Shown: positions 1 to 7,755, counted from the stretch's first letter. The stretch is DNA of 34,952 nt from JAYGED01 sp046582565 (GCA_046582565.1 JAYGED010000247.1:1-34952); one strand, 5' to 3'. Notes: a model not told the origin generated them from the letters alone. Translations and numbers: made by a program.

Positions 1-40
1 TATTAGCAATAGGCAGAATCACCTAAGCGCTTTTCAAGCC

Positions 41-71
41 TTGTCACAAATATTAATATTGCTTTTATGTA
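41..71 (+). promoter_or_regulatory. Possible promoter of the aldehyde oxidoreductase operon
   Basis: The first 178 bases hold no recognisable gene. They include an AT-rich stretch (about 41-71) with a -35-like TTGTCA at 41-46, a 12-base self-complementary AATATTAATATT and a -10-like TATGTA at 66-71. The 19-base spacing is longer than ideal, so this is only a weak promoter candidate. It is the only AT-rich block before the strong ribosome binding site at 161-170. Confidence 0.2.
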
Positions 72-178
72 GGACAGCATTCTTGCAAAGCAAGCACGGA
101 ACTCCATTTAATCGACAGTACCACGCGGGCAGGAGACGGCCCTCTGATCAAACCAGTCAAAGGGGACGAGTAAACGGC

Positions 179-2008
179 ATGAGTTGGACTGGAAACATAC
201 TGCGGGTCGACCTCGACGCGGGAACCTGCGTGAGTGAGCCCTTGAACAGCGATTGGGCAGCGCTCTATCTCGGCCAGCGCGGCCTGGCGACAAAATATAT
301 CTGCGAAGAGGTCGACCCGGCGGTCGATCCCCTCGATCCGGCCAACAAGCTGATCTTCGCCTCGGGCCCCCTGACCGGCACCATGTCGGCAACCGGCGGG
401 CGCTATTCAGTGGTCACCAAAGGCGCGCTCACCGGCGCCATTGCCTGTTCCAACTCGGGCGGAAAGTTCGGCGCTGAATTCAAGCGCGCTGGCTGGGATA
501 TGATCATCATCGAGGGCCGCGCCACGTCGCCGGTCTATCTCCATATCGAGGACGGCGACGCCACCCTGTTGCCGGCGAACGATCTCTGGGGAACTTCCGT
601 ATGGGACTGCGAGGCGACGATCCGCGCGCGCCATCAGGATCCACAGCTCAAGATCGCATCGATCGGCCGCGCCGGTGAATGCGGTGTGCGCTATGCCTGC
701 GTGATCAATGATCATGACCGGGCGGCGGGGCGCTCGGGCGTGGGCGCGGTGATGGGCGCCAAACAGCTCAAGGCGATCGCCGTGCGCGGCACCCGGGGCG
801 TTCAGGTGCATGATCCGAAGGCTTTCATGGCGGCGATAAAGGCCGCCCGGGCGAAGCTCGACCCCAACCCCAACCGCAAGCGTCTCGGCGATGTCGGCAC
901 GCATGCCATGCTCGACGTTATCAACGCCTTCGGCGGCCTGCCGACGCGCAACAACCGCGACGTGGTGTTTGAAGGAGTTCACAAGATCAACGCCGCCGCG
1001 GTCAAGGTGTCGAGGCCGGGCGACGGGCGACCCAATCTGGTCAGCACCAAGGCCTGTTTCGCCTGCACCATCGCCTGCGGCCGGGTGGCGACCATCGATC
1101 CGGACCATTTCACCGTCGCCGGGGGCACCGAATACAAACACGCCTCGGGCGGCCTCGAATTTGAAAGTGCCTATGCCCTTGGTTCCATGGTCGGGGTCGA
1201 CGACCTGGACGCCGTGACCTACGCCAATTTCGTCTGCAACGAGCAGGGCATGGATACGATTTCCTTCGGCGCCACCCTGTCCGCCGCCATGGAGCTTTAT
1301 GAAACCGGCGTCATCACCGACACCGAGACCGGCGGCGTGGCGCTCAACTTCGGCTCCGCCGAGGCGCTGGCTAGCATGGTTCAACTCACTGCCAAAGGCG
1401 AAGGCTTCGGCATTGATATCGGCCTCGGCGCCAAGCGGTTGGGCGAGAAATATGGCCATCCCGAGGTTTTCATGGGGGTCAAGGGCCAGGAATTCGCCGG
1501 CTACGACGGCCGCGCCATGCCGGGCATGGCCCTGGCCTACGCCACCAGCAACCGGGGCGCCTGTCACTTGCGGGCCAGCCCCTATGCCTCGGATTTCGCC
1601 ACCTCCGATCTCGAAGGCAAGGCGGCAATCGTGGCCGCCACCCAGGACGAGCGGGCTTCAACCCATGATTCGGCGGGGATCTGCATGTTCACCGCCGGGG
1701 CGCTTGATCTCGACGATATCGCCGGCCAGCTTGAAGCGGCCTGCGGCGGCGGCTGGACCGGCGAGCGTCTGCGCGAGACCGGCGAGCGGATCTGGAACCT
1801 CGAGCGCCTGTTCAATCTCGGCGCCGGCTTCACAGCCGCCGACGACACCCTGCCCGACCGCATCCTCAAGGAACCGGCGAACGCCGGCAGCGCCAAGGGC
1901 AAGACCGCCGAGCTCGGCCGCCTGTTACCGGAATATTACCAGGTTCGCGGTTGGGACGAGAACGGCGTACCCACGGCTGAGACCTTGAACCGCTTAGGTA
2001 TAGAATGA
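179..2008 (+). CDS. Aldehyde:ferredoxin oxidoreductase (tungsten-pterin family)
   Basis: Members of this cytoplasmic family oxidise aldehydes to carboxylic acids at a tungsten (or molybdenum) bis-pterin centre and pass electrons through a [4Fe-4S] cluster. The 609-residue length is normal. All four cluster cysteines are present: C293, C296 and C300 in a CxxCxxxC motif, and C502 in DSAGICMF. This closely matches the Pyrococcus enzyme (288/291/295/494). The signature ATSNRGACHLRAS is also present. The start at 179 is chosen because AGGGGACGAG (161-170) precedes it and the protein then begins MSWTGNILRVDL, typical of the family; the frame stays open upstream without family sequence. The stop overlaps the next start (ATGA), so the MoaD-like protein is probably co-translated. 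No ferredoxin or FAD subunit gene follows, unlike multi-subunit Aor systems. The family call is firm; the substrate is unknown. Confidence 0.93.
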   Translation: MSWTGNILRVDLDAGTCVSEPLNSDWAALYLGQRGLATKYICEEVDPAVDPLDPANKLIFASGPLTGTMSATGGRYSVVTKGALTGAIACSNSGGKFGAEFKRAGWDMIIIEGRATSPVYLHIEDGDATLLPANDLWGTSVWDCEATIRARHQDPQLKIASIGRAGECGVRYACVINDHDRAAGRSGVGAVMGAKQLKAIAVRGTRGVQVHDPKAFMAAIKAARAKLDPNPNRKRLGDVGTHAMLDVINAFGGLPTRNNRDVVFEGVHKINAAAVKVSRPGDGRPNLVSTKACFACTIACGRVATIDPDHFTVAGGTEYKHASGGLEFESAYALGSMVGVDDLDAVTYANFVCNEQGMDTISFGATLSAAMELYETGVITDTETGGVALNFGSAEALASMVQLTAKGEGFGIDIGLGAKRLGEKYGHPEVFMGVKGQEFAGYDGRAMPGMALAYATSNRGACHLRASPYASDFATSDLEGKAAIVAATQDERASTHDSAGICMFTAGALDLDDIAGQLEAACGGGWTGERLRETGERIWNLERLFNLGAGFTAADDTLPDRILKEPANAGSAKGKTAELGRLLPEYYQVRGWDENGVPTAETLNRLGIE

Positions 2009-2241
2009 GAGTGAGTGTCGAGTTGATCGCACTCGCAAAGGTCACCGGCCGGCGCCATAGCTGCGTCGAGCTGGCCGACGGCGCGACCCCTGACGACCTG
2101 CTCACCGTGCTCGACCTGCCCGACGACGAACCCTATATGACACTCATCAACGGCTTGTCCGTGGCGCCGGGTTTACGCGCCGCGACACGGCTTGTCGACG
2201 GCGACAAAGTTATTGTCTTCCCGCCGCTCAAAGGAGGCTGA
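2005..2241 (+). CDS. ThiS/MoaD-like sulfur carrier protein
   Basis: A 78-residue beta-grasp (ubiquitin-like) protein ending in Gly-Gly. In this family the C-terminal glycine is activated and thiocarboxylated to donate sulfur, in MoaD to the pterin dithiolene. The start overlaps the oxidoreductase stop by four bases. MoaD-like genes commonly sit beside tungsten aldehyde oxidoreductase genes, so a dedicated role in the tungsten-pterin cofactor is inferred. The codons for the last Lys-Gly-Gly (2230-2238) also form AAAGGAGG, a near-ideal ribosome binding site for the next gene at 2245. ThiS for thiamine synthesis is possible, but no thiamine gene is nearby. Confidence 0.85.
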   Translation: MRVSVELIALAKVTGRRHSCVELADGATPDDLLTVLDLPDDEPYMTLINGLSVAPGLRAATRLVDGDKVIVFPPLKGG

Positions 2242-2244
2242 TCC

Positions 2245-2553
2245 ATGACCCTGCAAGAAACCATCGAGCGCAAGATCGGTACGGGCTTCGACCCGGCCCA
2301 TCTCGAAGTGATCAATGAGAGCCATATGCACAATGTGCCGCCGGGCTCGGAATCCCACTTCAAGCTGGTCATCGTTTCGGAAAACTTCCTGGGCGAGGGC
2401 CGCGTCAAACGCCACCAAGCGGTCAACAGAGCACTGGCCGCGGAACTGAGCGGCGGCATCCATGCCCTGTCCCTGCTCACCCTGACACCGGACGAATGGC
2501 GCGAGAGAGAGGGTCGGGTCCCACAATCGCCGGACTGTCACGGCGGCCAATAA
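2245..2553 (+). CDS. BolA family protein
   Basis: A 102-residue BolA-like protein. The middle carries the family pattern: ESHMHNVPPGSESHFKLVIVS, then a basic patch (GRVKRHQAVNRAL) and an HALSLLTLTPDEW segment. BolA proteins pair with monothiol glutaredoxins in [2Fe-2S] handling, and some bind DNA. The conserved histidine region is present. The start follows AAAGGAGG (2230-2237) with seven bases of spacing, and only three bases separate it from the MoaD-like gene, so it belongs to the same operon. Its place after an Fe-S/tungsten enzyme fits an Fe-S maturation role, but that is inference. The last ~12 residues (PQSPDCHGGQ) lie outside the BolA fold. Confidence 0.88.
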   Translation: MTLQETIERKIGTGFDPAHLEVINESHMHNVPPGSESHFKLVIVSENFLGEGRVKRHQAVNRALAAELSGGIHALSLLTLTPDEWREREGRVPQSPDCHGGQ

Positions 2554-2565
2554 AACCCAGACTCT

Positions 2566-3186
2566 ATGAATTATAGCGAACTGCCGGGTTTCATAGCGGT
2601 CGCTATCGCCCTGCTCGGCAGCCCCGGGCCGGCAACCCTGAGCCTTGCCGCAATCGGCGCCGCCTATGAGTTCAAAGACTGCTTTTCCTATTTACTCGGC
2701 ATCATGGCGGGCGTTTCGCTTGTCATCGCGGGCGTCGCCGCGGGGCTGCTCACGGCGATTCTGGCCATCCCTTACGCGGCGGGGGTGCTGAGCGTCGTCT
2801 CCTTCGCCTATCTCGGCTTTATTGCCTACAAGATCGCGAGCGCGCCGCCGGTCGGCGACGTGGGGACCGTGCCCAGCAACGCCACGGGCGCACCAGGCTT
2901 CATGTCCGGGTTGATTCTCAATCTGACCAATCCCAAGGCCTATGCCTCGTTTGCCGCCCTGTTCTCAAGCTTCGAATTGGTTCCGCAAACGCCGGTTTAT
3001 TCGGCCCTGGTCCAGGCGCTCATCTGTATCGCACTTCTCTGCATCCTGAACCCCGCATGGCTGTTCGCCGGAAACGCCCTCAGGCGGCATCTGCGGGACC
3101 CGCGAATCAGCCGGATGATCAACATCGGATTTTCAATCCTGCTGCTCGCCTCGGTCGCCGCCGCCATCTGGGTTTCAGTCCTCTAA
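2566..3186 (+). CDS. LysE/RhtB family amino-acid exporter
   Basis: A 206-residue inner-membrane protein with about six hydrophobic segments. It shows the family signatures PGPATLSL near residue 20 and a central LILNLTNPKAYASFAAL. Members export amino acids or related small metabolites; the substrate cannot be read from the sequence. It starts 12 bases after bolA and probably ends that operon. The ribosome binding site is weak. Its 3' end overlaps the convergent peroxiredoxin gene by 12 bases, so the two transcripts are antisense at their ends. Confidence 0.86.
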   Translation: MNYSELPGFIAVAIALLGSPGPATLSLAAIGAAYEFKDCFSYLLGIMAGVSLVIAGVAAGLLTAILAIPYAAGVLSVVSFAYLGFIAYKIASAPPVGDVGTVPSNATGAPGFMSGLILNLTNPKAYASFAALFSSFELVPQTPVYSALVQALICIALLCILNPAWLFAGNALRRHLRDPRISRMINIGFSILLLASVAAAIWVSVL

Positions 3187-3693
3187 ATAGGCTAGCACTG
3201 TGTCGGCGTCGGAGACCTCGAAGGGGTCTTCGGCATGGTTGTCCCCGAAGCCCGGCTCGATGAACATTTTTTCGATCTCGCCGTTCTCGACCACCATGGC
3301 GTAGCGCCAGCTCCGCATACCGAAACCGAGGTTCTGCTTATCCACCAGCATGCCCATTTTGCGGGTAAATTCCCCATTGCCGTCGGGCAGCAGAAAGACC
3401 TTGTCGGCATTCTGGGCGCGGCCCCACTGATACATGACGAAGGCGTCGTTGACCGACAGGCAGACCACCGCATCGACGCCGAGGCTGCGAAACTTGTCAT
3501 GCAGCTCTTCATAGCGCGGCAGGTGGCTGGTCGAGCAGGTCGGCGTGAATGCGCCGGGCAGAGAAAACAGCACAACGCGCTTTGAGGCAGAGATGTCGTC
3601 GCTGGTCAGATCTTTCCACTCATACGGGTTGTCGCCCGGTAAGGCGTCGTTACGGACCCGGGTTTTGAAGGTCGCCTGGGGGACTCGCGTCAT
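3175..3693 (-). CDS. Peroxiredoxin (Prx5/AhpE-like, redoxin domain)
   Basis: A 172-residue thiol peroxidase that would reduce H2O2 or alkyl hydroperoxides in the cytoplasm. The peroxidatic cysteine is C53 in PGAFTPTCS, the Prx5-type active site. A second cysteine is C78 (AVVCLSVND); no C-terminal resolving cysteine is apparent, so it may use glutathione or glutaredoxin. The start has AGGAGA about eight bases upstream. It is divergent from an oxyR gene across a 120-base AT-rich gap, which makes peroxide-responsive control by OxyR likely. Its 3' end overlaps the LysE-type gene tail to tail. Confidence 0.92.
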   Translation of the reverse strand: MTRVPQATFKTRVRNDALPGDNPYEWKDLTSDDISASKRVVLFSLPGAFTPTCSTSHLPRYEELHDKFRSLGVDAVVCLSVNDAFVMYQWGRAQNADKVFLLPDGNGEFTRKMGMLVDKQNLGFGMRSWRYAMVVENGEIEKMFIEPGFGDNHAEDPFEVSDADTVLAYLED

Positions 3694-3813
3694 GGGTAAT
3701 TCTCCTGATTGGATGACTCAACGGTCTGTTGAGGGAGAATTTAGGGATTATCTTAATATTTGTGAAATTTGTAATTATTATTATACTAATCAATTATTCT
3801 GATTATTAGTTAG
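3694..3813. promoter_or_regulatory. Divergent peroxiredoxin/oxyR control region with inverted repeat
   Basis: This 120-base gap is far more AT-rich than its flanks. It contains TAATCA (3787-3792), seven bases, then TGATTA (3800-3805), a perfect six-base inverted repeat. The N7 spacing equals that between OxyR half-sites, although the half-site sequence is not the Escherichia coli ATAG/CTAT. The repeat ends nine bases before the oxyR start, as expected for an autorepressing LysR-type site. oxyR itself has no clear ribosome binding site here. Function is inferred from position. Confidence 0.5.
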
Positions 3814-4746
3814 ATGAAACCGCAACCCTCCCTGCGCCAGCTCCGCCATTTGGTGGCCCTTGTCGAGCATCGCCATTTCGGGCGCGCGGCGGCCGCCTGT
3901 CTGGTCACTCAATCGGCCTTGAGCGCCAGCCTCAAGGAGCTTGAGTCGGTGCTCGACACCTCCCTCATCGAGCGCACCAAGCGGTCGGTCGTGGTCACGC
4001 CTCTGGGCCGCGACCTGGTCGCCCGCGCGCGCCTCATCCTGAGCGACCTGGATGATCCGGTGGATGCCGCCGGGAGCGGCGGCGAGCCCTTGAGCGGGGC
4101 GATCAGGCTTGGGGTTATCCCGACCATCGGGCCGTTCCTTCTGCCGCGGGTGCTGCCCACTCTGCGCGACACCCATCCGGATTTGGCGCTTTATCTGCGC
4201 GAAGATCAAACCGCCGCCCTGCTCGATCGCCTGGCCGGGGGCGATCTGGATGTTTTGCTTCTGGCTTTTCCCTACCCGCCGGCAAAGATCGAGAGCATGA
4301 TTTTTGCCGATGATCCCTTCCTGCTGGCCATGCCCTTGGGCCATCCCCTGGCCGCGCGCGACACCATCGATCAGCACAGCCTGGCCCAGGAGACCCTGCT
4401 GATGCTTGAAGAAGGCCATTGCCTGCGCGACCAGACTCTCGGCGCCTGCAATCTGGAAGCTGCCGAACAGGCGGGCGCGTTCCAGGCGACCAGCCTGCAT
4501 ACCCTGGTGCAGATGGTCGATAACGGCCTCGGGCTCACCCTGTTGCCGAAGATGGCGGTCGACGCCGGCATTATCAGAGGAACTCGCGTGACCGTTCGAT
4601 CCTTGGCCGGCTCGCCGTCGCGCCAAATTGGCCTGGCCTGGCGCGCAACCTCCAGCCGAACACAGGAATTCGCCCTGCTTGGCGAGTTCTTCCGGGACGA
4701 GCTGGGAACCCCGCTCACCGGCCTGAGCAAGCCGGAGCGGGTTTGA
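3814..4746 (+). CDS. oxyR: LysR-type peroxide regulator OxyR
   Basis: A 310-residue LysR-family regulator: an N-terminal winged helix-turn-helix (about residues 5-65, ending LIERTKRSVVVTPLG) and a C-terminal periplasmic-binding-like sensor domain. The redox signature GHCLRDQ-x4-C is intact, with C203 and C212 spaced as C199/C208 in E. coli OxyR. Peroxide would oxidise this pair and turn on its targets. The divergent peroxiredoxin gene is the obvious target. Confidence in OxyR rather than a generic LysR protein is high because of the cysteine motif and the neighbour. Confidence 0.94.
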   Translation: MKPQPSLRQLRHLVALVEHRHFGRAAAACLVTQSALSASLKELESVLDTSLIERTKRSVVVTPLGRDLVARARLILSDLDDPVDAAGSGGEPLSGAIRLGVIPTIGPFLLPRVLPTLRDTHPDLALYLREDQTAALLDRLAGGDLDVLLLAFPYPPAKIESMIFADDPFLLAMPLGHPLAARDTIDQHSLAQETLLMLEEGHCLRDQTLGACNLEAAEQAGAFQATSLHTLVQMVDNGLGLTLLPKMAVDAGIIRGTRVTVRSLAGSPSRQIGLAWRATSSRTQEFALLGEFFRDELGTPLTGLSKPERV

Positions 4747-4752
4747 TTATTG

Positions 4753-4780
4753 TTGACAGCGTGGCAGTTCGCCCTAGTTT
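4753..4780 (+). promoter_or_regulatory. Candidate promoter for the DUF1289/methyltransferase genes
   Basis: A perfect -35 hexamer TTGACA (4753-4758) is followed after 16 bases by TAGTTT (4775-4780), a three-of-six match to the -10 consensus. It lies between the oxyR stop and the DUF1289 start at 4814. The -35 is good, the -10 poor. Confidence 0.35.
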
Positions 4781-4813
4781 GCGCGGGCCATTCGCTTAAT
4801 ATGTGAGTCATCG

Positions 4814-5047
4814 ATGACCGCTGCTTATGATCTTCCCTCGCCTTGCATCAGCGTCTGCGAGATTGATCCCGACAATCGCTATTGCCGCGGATGCCTGCGC
4901 ACATCCGGGGAAATTGCCGCATGGGGCGGACTCGATTTCGACGCCAGGCTGGCCTTGCTCGATCTCTTGCGTGACCGACGGCAGGAGCTGGGCCTGCCCA
5001 CGCGCAAACGAACACGAAGGCGGGACTTGCGGCGGGCCAAGGATTAA
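4814..5047 (+). CDS. DUF1289 family small cysteine-motif protein
   Basis: A 77-residue protein of the DUF1289 family, with the signature SPCISVC followed by YCRGCLRTSGEIAAW. The four cysteines (C11, C15, C24, C27) look like a metal or Fe-S site; the function of the family is not established. The C-terminal ~15 residues are strongly basic. It lies 67 bases after oxyR with its own promoter candidate, and 33 bases before the homocysteine methyltransferase. Confidence 0.85.
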   Translation: MTAAYDLPSPCISVCEIDPDNRYCRGCLRTSGEIAAWGGLDFDARLALLDLLRDRRQELGLPTRKRTRRRDLRRAKD

Positions 5048-5080
5048 TTAAAAATAATTTGAGTCTATTAAACTTTAAAA

Positions 5081-6094
5081 ATGACCGATCCGCTCCGACA
5101 GCTACTCGACAGCAATCCCTGCCTCATCGCCGACGGCGGCATGGGCACCAGTCTGTTCGCCGCTGGCCTCGAGACCGGCGGTTCGCCCGAGCTGTGGAAC
5201 GTCGACCATCCCGACAGGGTGCAGGCCATCCACCGGGGCTTCATCGACGCCGGCGCCGATATCATCCTGACCAATACTTTCGGGGGCACGCGCTATCGTT
5301 TAAAGCTGCATCAGCTCTACCATCGCGTTGACGAGCTCAATCAGGCGGCGACCCGTGTGGCGCGCGCCGCTGCGGACGACGCCGACCGGCTGGTTATCGT
5401 GGCCGGCGATATGGGGCCGACCGGCGAGCTGTTCGAACCCCTGGGCGCCTTGACCAGGAGCTTGGGAATCGAGGCTTTCGCCGAGCAGGCAAGCGCCCTA
5501 GCCGAGGGCGGCGCCGATATTCTCTGGATCGAGACCATGTCGTCGCGCGAAGAGGTCGAGGCCGCCGCCGTGGGCGCCCGCGTCACCGGTCTGCCGATCG
5601 TCTGCACCCTGACCTTCGATACCGCCGGGCGCACCATGATGGGCATGACGCCTGAGGACGCCTCTGAATTCTGCCAGGGCCTTGAGGTGTCCCCCGTCGC
5701 CTTCGGCGCCAATTGCGGCAATGGTCCGGCCGAGCTGGTCAATGCCATGACCAGGCTGGCCCCGGCGGCTCACCCCGATGCCGTGCTGGTCGCCAAGAGC
5801 AACTGCGGCATCCCCGAATATATCGAGGGACAGGTGCGCTATAACGGCACCCCTGAGATCATGGGCCGATACGCCCGCATGGCGCGGGACGCCGGTGCGC
5901 GTATCATCGGCGGCTGCTGTGGATCAACGCCTGAGCACCTGCGCGCCATTGTCGCCGCTCTTGCCGATCACACGCCCGGAGAGATGCCGGATGTGGCGGC
6001 CATCGAAGACCAGCTCGGCCCCCTGGCCGCGGCCGCCAAGCCCGGCGGCGCTAAGCCGCGGCGCCAGCACGCGCGCCGCCGACACGGCGCTTAA
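5081..6094 (+). CDS. Homocysteine S-methyltransferase (betaine-homocysteine type)
   Basis: A 337-residue zinc-dependent methyltransferase that transfers a methyl group to homocysteine to make methionine. The barrel starts with DGGMGTSLFAAGLE, and ILTNTFGG follows near residue 65. The zinc cysteines are present: C212 in GANCGNGP, and C279/C280 in GGCCGSTPEH. It is the single-domain, cobalamin-independent type; glycine betaine is the likely donor by similarity to alphaproteobacterial Bmt proteins, but S-methylmethionine or another donor cannot be excluded. The last ~20 residues are a basic tail outside the barrel. The upstream gap (5048-5080) is very AT-rich with no good ribosome binding site. 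Confidence 0.88.
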   Translation: MTDPLRQLLDSNPCLIADGGMGTSLFAAGLETGGSPELWNVDHPDRVQAIHRGFIDAGADIILTNTFGGTRYRLKLHQLYHRVDELNQAATRVARAAADDADRLVIVAGDMGPTGELFEPLGALTRSLGIEAFAEQASALAEGGADILWIETMSSREEVEAAAVGARVTGLPIVCTLTFDTAGRTMMGMTPEDASEFCQGLEVSPVAFGANCGNGPAELVNAMTRLAPAAHPDAVLVAKSNCGIPEYIEGQVRYNGTPEIMGRYARMARDAGARIIGGCCGSTPEHLRAIVAALADHTPGEMPDVAAIEDQLGPLAAAAKPGGAKPRRQHARRRHGA

Positions 6095-6125
6095 ACACAA
6101 CCCACTTAAGAAACGACGGTAGCTC

Positions 6126-6476
6126 TTACTCCAGGCCGCGGACGCGGTTGAGCAAGGTTTCCAGGGTCATATTGACCTGCACGACCTGAGAGAAGCTGCC
6201 TTCAATCTGGTCCGACGTCAGGATCCATTCGTCGTCCCGCATGACGGCTATCACGACCTCCATGAAGACCTTGTGTTTAGCCAGGGCCTGGTTGTCGTCG
6301 GCGAAATGGTCGGTGAGGATGGCGAGGGCGAGCTGTTGCGGGCCGCTCCCCTCATAGCCCCATTCGAAGCCGTTGCTCGAATACTGCCTGAGATCGGTGC
6401 GCTGAGCGAGAGCCACGCCGTTGACCGTGACAGTGCATCCGTCGGAGCCGCGCGAGGCTTTGTAGAATTTCGTCAT
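6126..6476 (-). CDS. DUF6166 family protein
   Basis: A 116-residue soluble protein matching the DUF6166 pattern: an N-terminal FYKASRGSDGCTVTVNGV segment, then NGFEWGYEGSGPQQLALAIL and a C-terminal DEWILTSDQI. No biochemical function is known for the family. It stands alone on the minus strand, 31 bases from the end of the convergent methyltransferase gene, and is divergent from the DUF2336 gene. A 10-bp inverted repeat (6487-6516) begins 11 bases upstream of its start codon, so the hairpin would form in its leader or the site would act as an operator. Confidence 0.75.
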   Translation of the reverse strand: MTKFYKASRGSDGCTVTVNGVALAQRTDLRQYSSNGFEWGYEGSGPQQLALAILTDHFADDNQALAKHKVFMEVVIAVMRDDEWILTSDQIEGSFSQVVQVNMTLETLLNRVRGLE

Positions 6477-6486
6477 GGCCCAGCTT

Positions 6487-6516
6487 GCGCGGTTGATACG
6501 GCGCCGTCAACCGCGC
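6487..6516. promoter_or_regulatory. Perfect 10-bp inverted repeat upstream of the DUF6166 gene
   Basis: GCGCGGTTGA (6487-6496) and TCAACCGCGC (6507-6516) are perfect reverse complements around a 10-base spacer that contains the palindrome CGGCGCCG. The repeat is 11-40 bases upstream of the DUF6166 start. It could be a protein-binding operator or a leader hairpin next to a weak ribosome binding site. No U-tract follows on either strand, so it is not a classic terminator. Confidence 0.6.
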
Positions 6517-6532
6517 CCCACTCGTGTCAGAA

Positions 6533-6564
6533 TTAACGTTCAATTAACTTCACTGACATACTAT
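6533..6564 (+). promoter_or_regulatory. CtrA-type box and promoter of the DUF2336 gene
   Basis: TTAA (6533-6536), seven bases and TTAA (6544-6547) give an exact TTAA-N7-TTAA site, the alphaproteobacterial CtrA binding pattern. A -10-like TACTAT lies at 6559-6564, so the box is centred near -35, as in CtrA-activated promoters. The same bases form two AATTAAC direct repeats 11 bp apart. The DUF2336 start is 67 bases further on. The pattern is seen directly; binding by CtrA is inferred. Confidence 0.55.
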
Positions 6565-6630
6565 CGGCCTAGCGCATCCTGTTTAGTTCCGGCGGCGTGA
6601 AACACCGGCTAGGCCGACCCTTGGAGTCTA

Positions 6631-7755
6631 ATGTCCCAACTCTCCGCAAGCGATGTAGAACTGCTTCTGGGTGAATCATCAGCCGAGGCCCGCGCCAGCA
6701 CGGTAGCCAAGATCGCCATGGATTTCGAACACGGCGAGATGGACGATTCGGCGCGGCAGATCGCCGAGGATATTTTCCGCCATTTGGCCCGCGACGTTGA
6801 GGTCCAGGTGCGCCAAGCACTGTCTGAAAATCTCAAGGAAAGCCACATCGTCCCCCATGACGTGGCGCTGACCCTGGCCCAGGACGTCATTGAGGTCGCC
6901 GGGCCGGTGCTGCAGTATTCCCAGCTCCTGACCGACGAAGACTTGGTTGAGATCGTGCGCACCCGCCCCGCTGAAAGCCTGGTCGCCATCGCTCAGCGCG
7001 AAACCGTCGCGGAAGTGGTCAGCGAAGCGCTTGTCGACAACGGCAACGAGGAGGTCGTCGTCACCCTGGTCGACAACAAGGGCGCAGAGGTTTCCGAGCA
7101 GACCTTCAAAAAGGTGCTCGATGATTTTTCCGACAGCGACCGGGTCAAGGAAAGCGTCGCCCATAACGAAAAGCTTCCCGTCAAGCTCGCCGAGCGGCTG
7201 GTCACCATGGTGTCCGAGCATCTGCAGGAGCATCTCGTCTCCAACCACGAATTGTCGCCTGGAGTGGTGGCCGGGGTGGTCGCCCAGAGCCGCGAAAAGG
7301 CGACCTTGGAATTGCTTGGCCCGGAAAGCGAGGCGATCGATGTGGACAAGCTTGTCGATCAGCTCCACGCCAACCGCCGGCTTACCCCGACCATTATCCT
7401 GCGCGCCGTCTGCACCGGCGACATTGCTTTCTTCGAGGCGGCGATGGCCCGCCTCGCCGATGTTTTCCCGATCAACGTTCATGTGTTGATCCATAATGCT
7501 GGCAACCTCGGCCTGCATGAGCTCTATCGCCAGGCAAAGCTGCCCGAAGCCATGTATCCGGCCATGCGTGTGGCGGTGAACGTCACCCGCGAGATGACCT
7601 ACGACGGCGAGGCGGGCGACCGCATGCGCTTTCATTCGCGTATAATCGAGCGGTTCCTGACCCAGTTCGAGGGGCTCGATGTGGACAATTTCGAATATCT
7701 GCTGGCCCGCATCGGCCAAAACAGCGACATCCCGCAGGACATCCATACTCAGTAG
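6631..7755 (+). CDS. DUF2336 domain-containing HEAT-like repeat protein
   Basis: A 374-residue, acidic, all-helical soluble protein of the DUF2336 family, common in Rhodospirillales and relatives. The repeating helical pairs (for example DIFRHLARDVEVQVRQALSE near residue 45 and later SDRVKESVAHNEKLPVKLAE) look like HEAT-type solenoid repeats, which suggests a protein-binding scaffold. No catalytic motif is visible. It is monocistronic: divergent from the DUF6166 gene and 107 bases before the SulP gene. The CtrA-type box upstream suggests cell-cycle or motility-linked control. The biochemical role is unknown. Confidence 0.82.
   Translation: MSQLSASDVELLLGESSAEARASTVAKIAMDFEHGEMDDSARQIAEDIFRHLARDVEVQVRQALSENLKESHIVPHDVALTLAQDVIEVAGPVLQYSQLLTDEDLVEIVRTRPAESLVAIAQRETVAEVVSEALVDNGNEEVVVTLVDNKGAEVSEQTFKKVLDDFSDSDRVKESVAHNEKLPVKLAERLVTMVSEHLQEHLVSNHELSPGVVAGVVAQSREKATLELLGPESEAIDVDKLVDQLHANRRLTPTIILRAVCTGDIAFFEAAMARLADVFPINVHVLIHNAGNLGLHELYRQAKLPEAMYPAMRVAVNVTREMTYDGEAGDRMRFHSRIIERFLTQFEGLDVDNFEYLLARIGQNSDIPQDIHTQ

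Noticed and set aside
41..178. N-terminal extension of the aldehyde oxidoreductase beginning with TTG at 41
   Set aside because: The extra 46 residues have no family character, the region is AT-rich like a promoter, and a good ribosome binding site plus a typical N-terminus occur at 179.
407..1567. Minus-strand open frame of 386 codons opposite the aldehyde oxidoreductase
   Set aside because: Low-complexity Gly/Ala/His-rich translation without motifs, antisense to a conserved enzyme.
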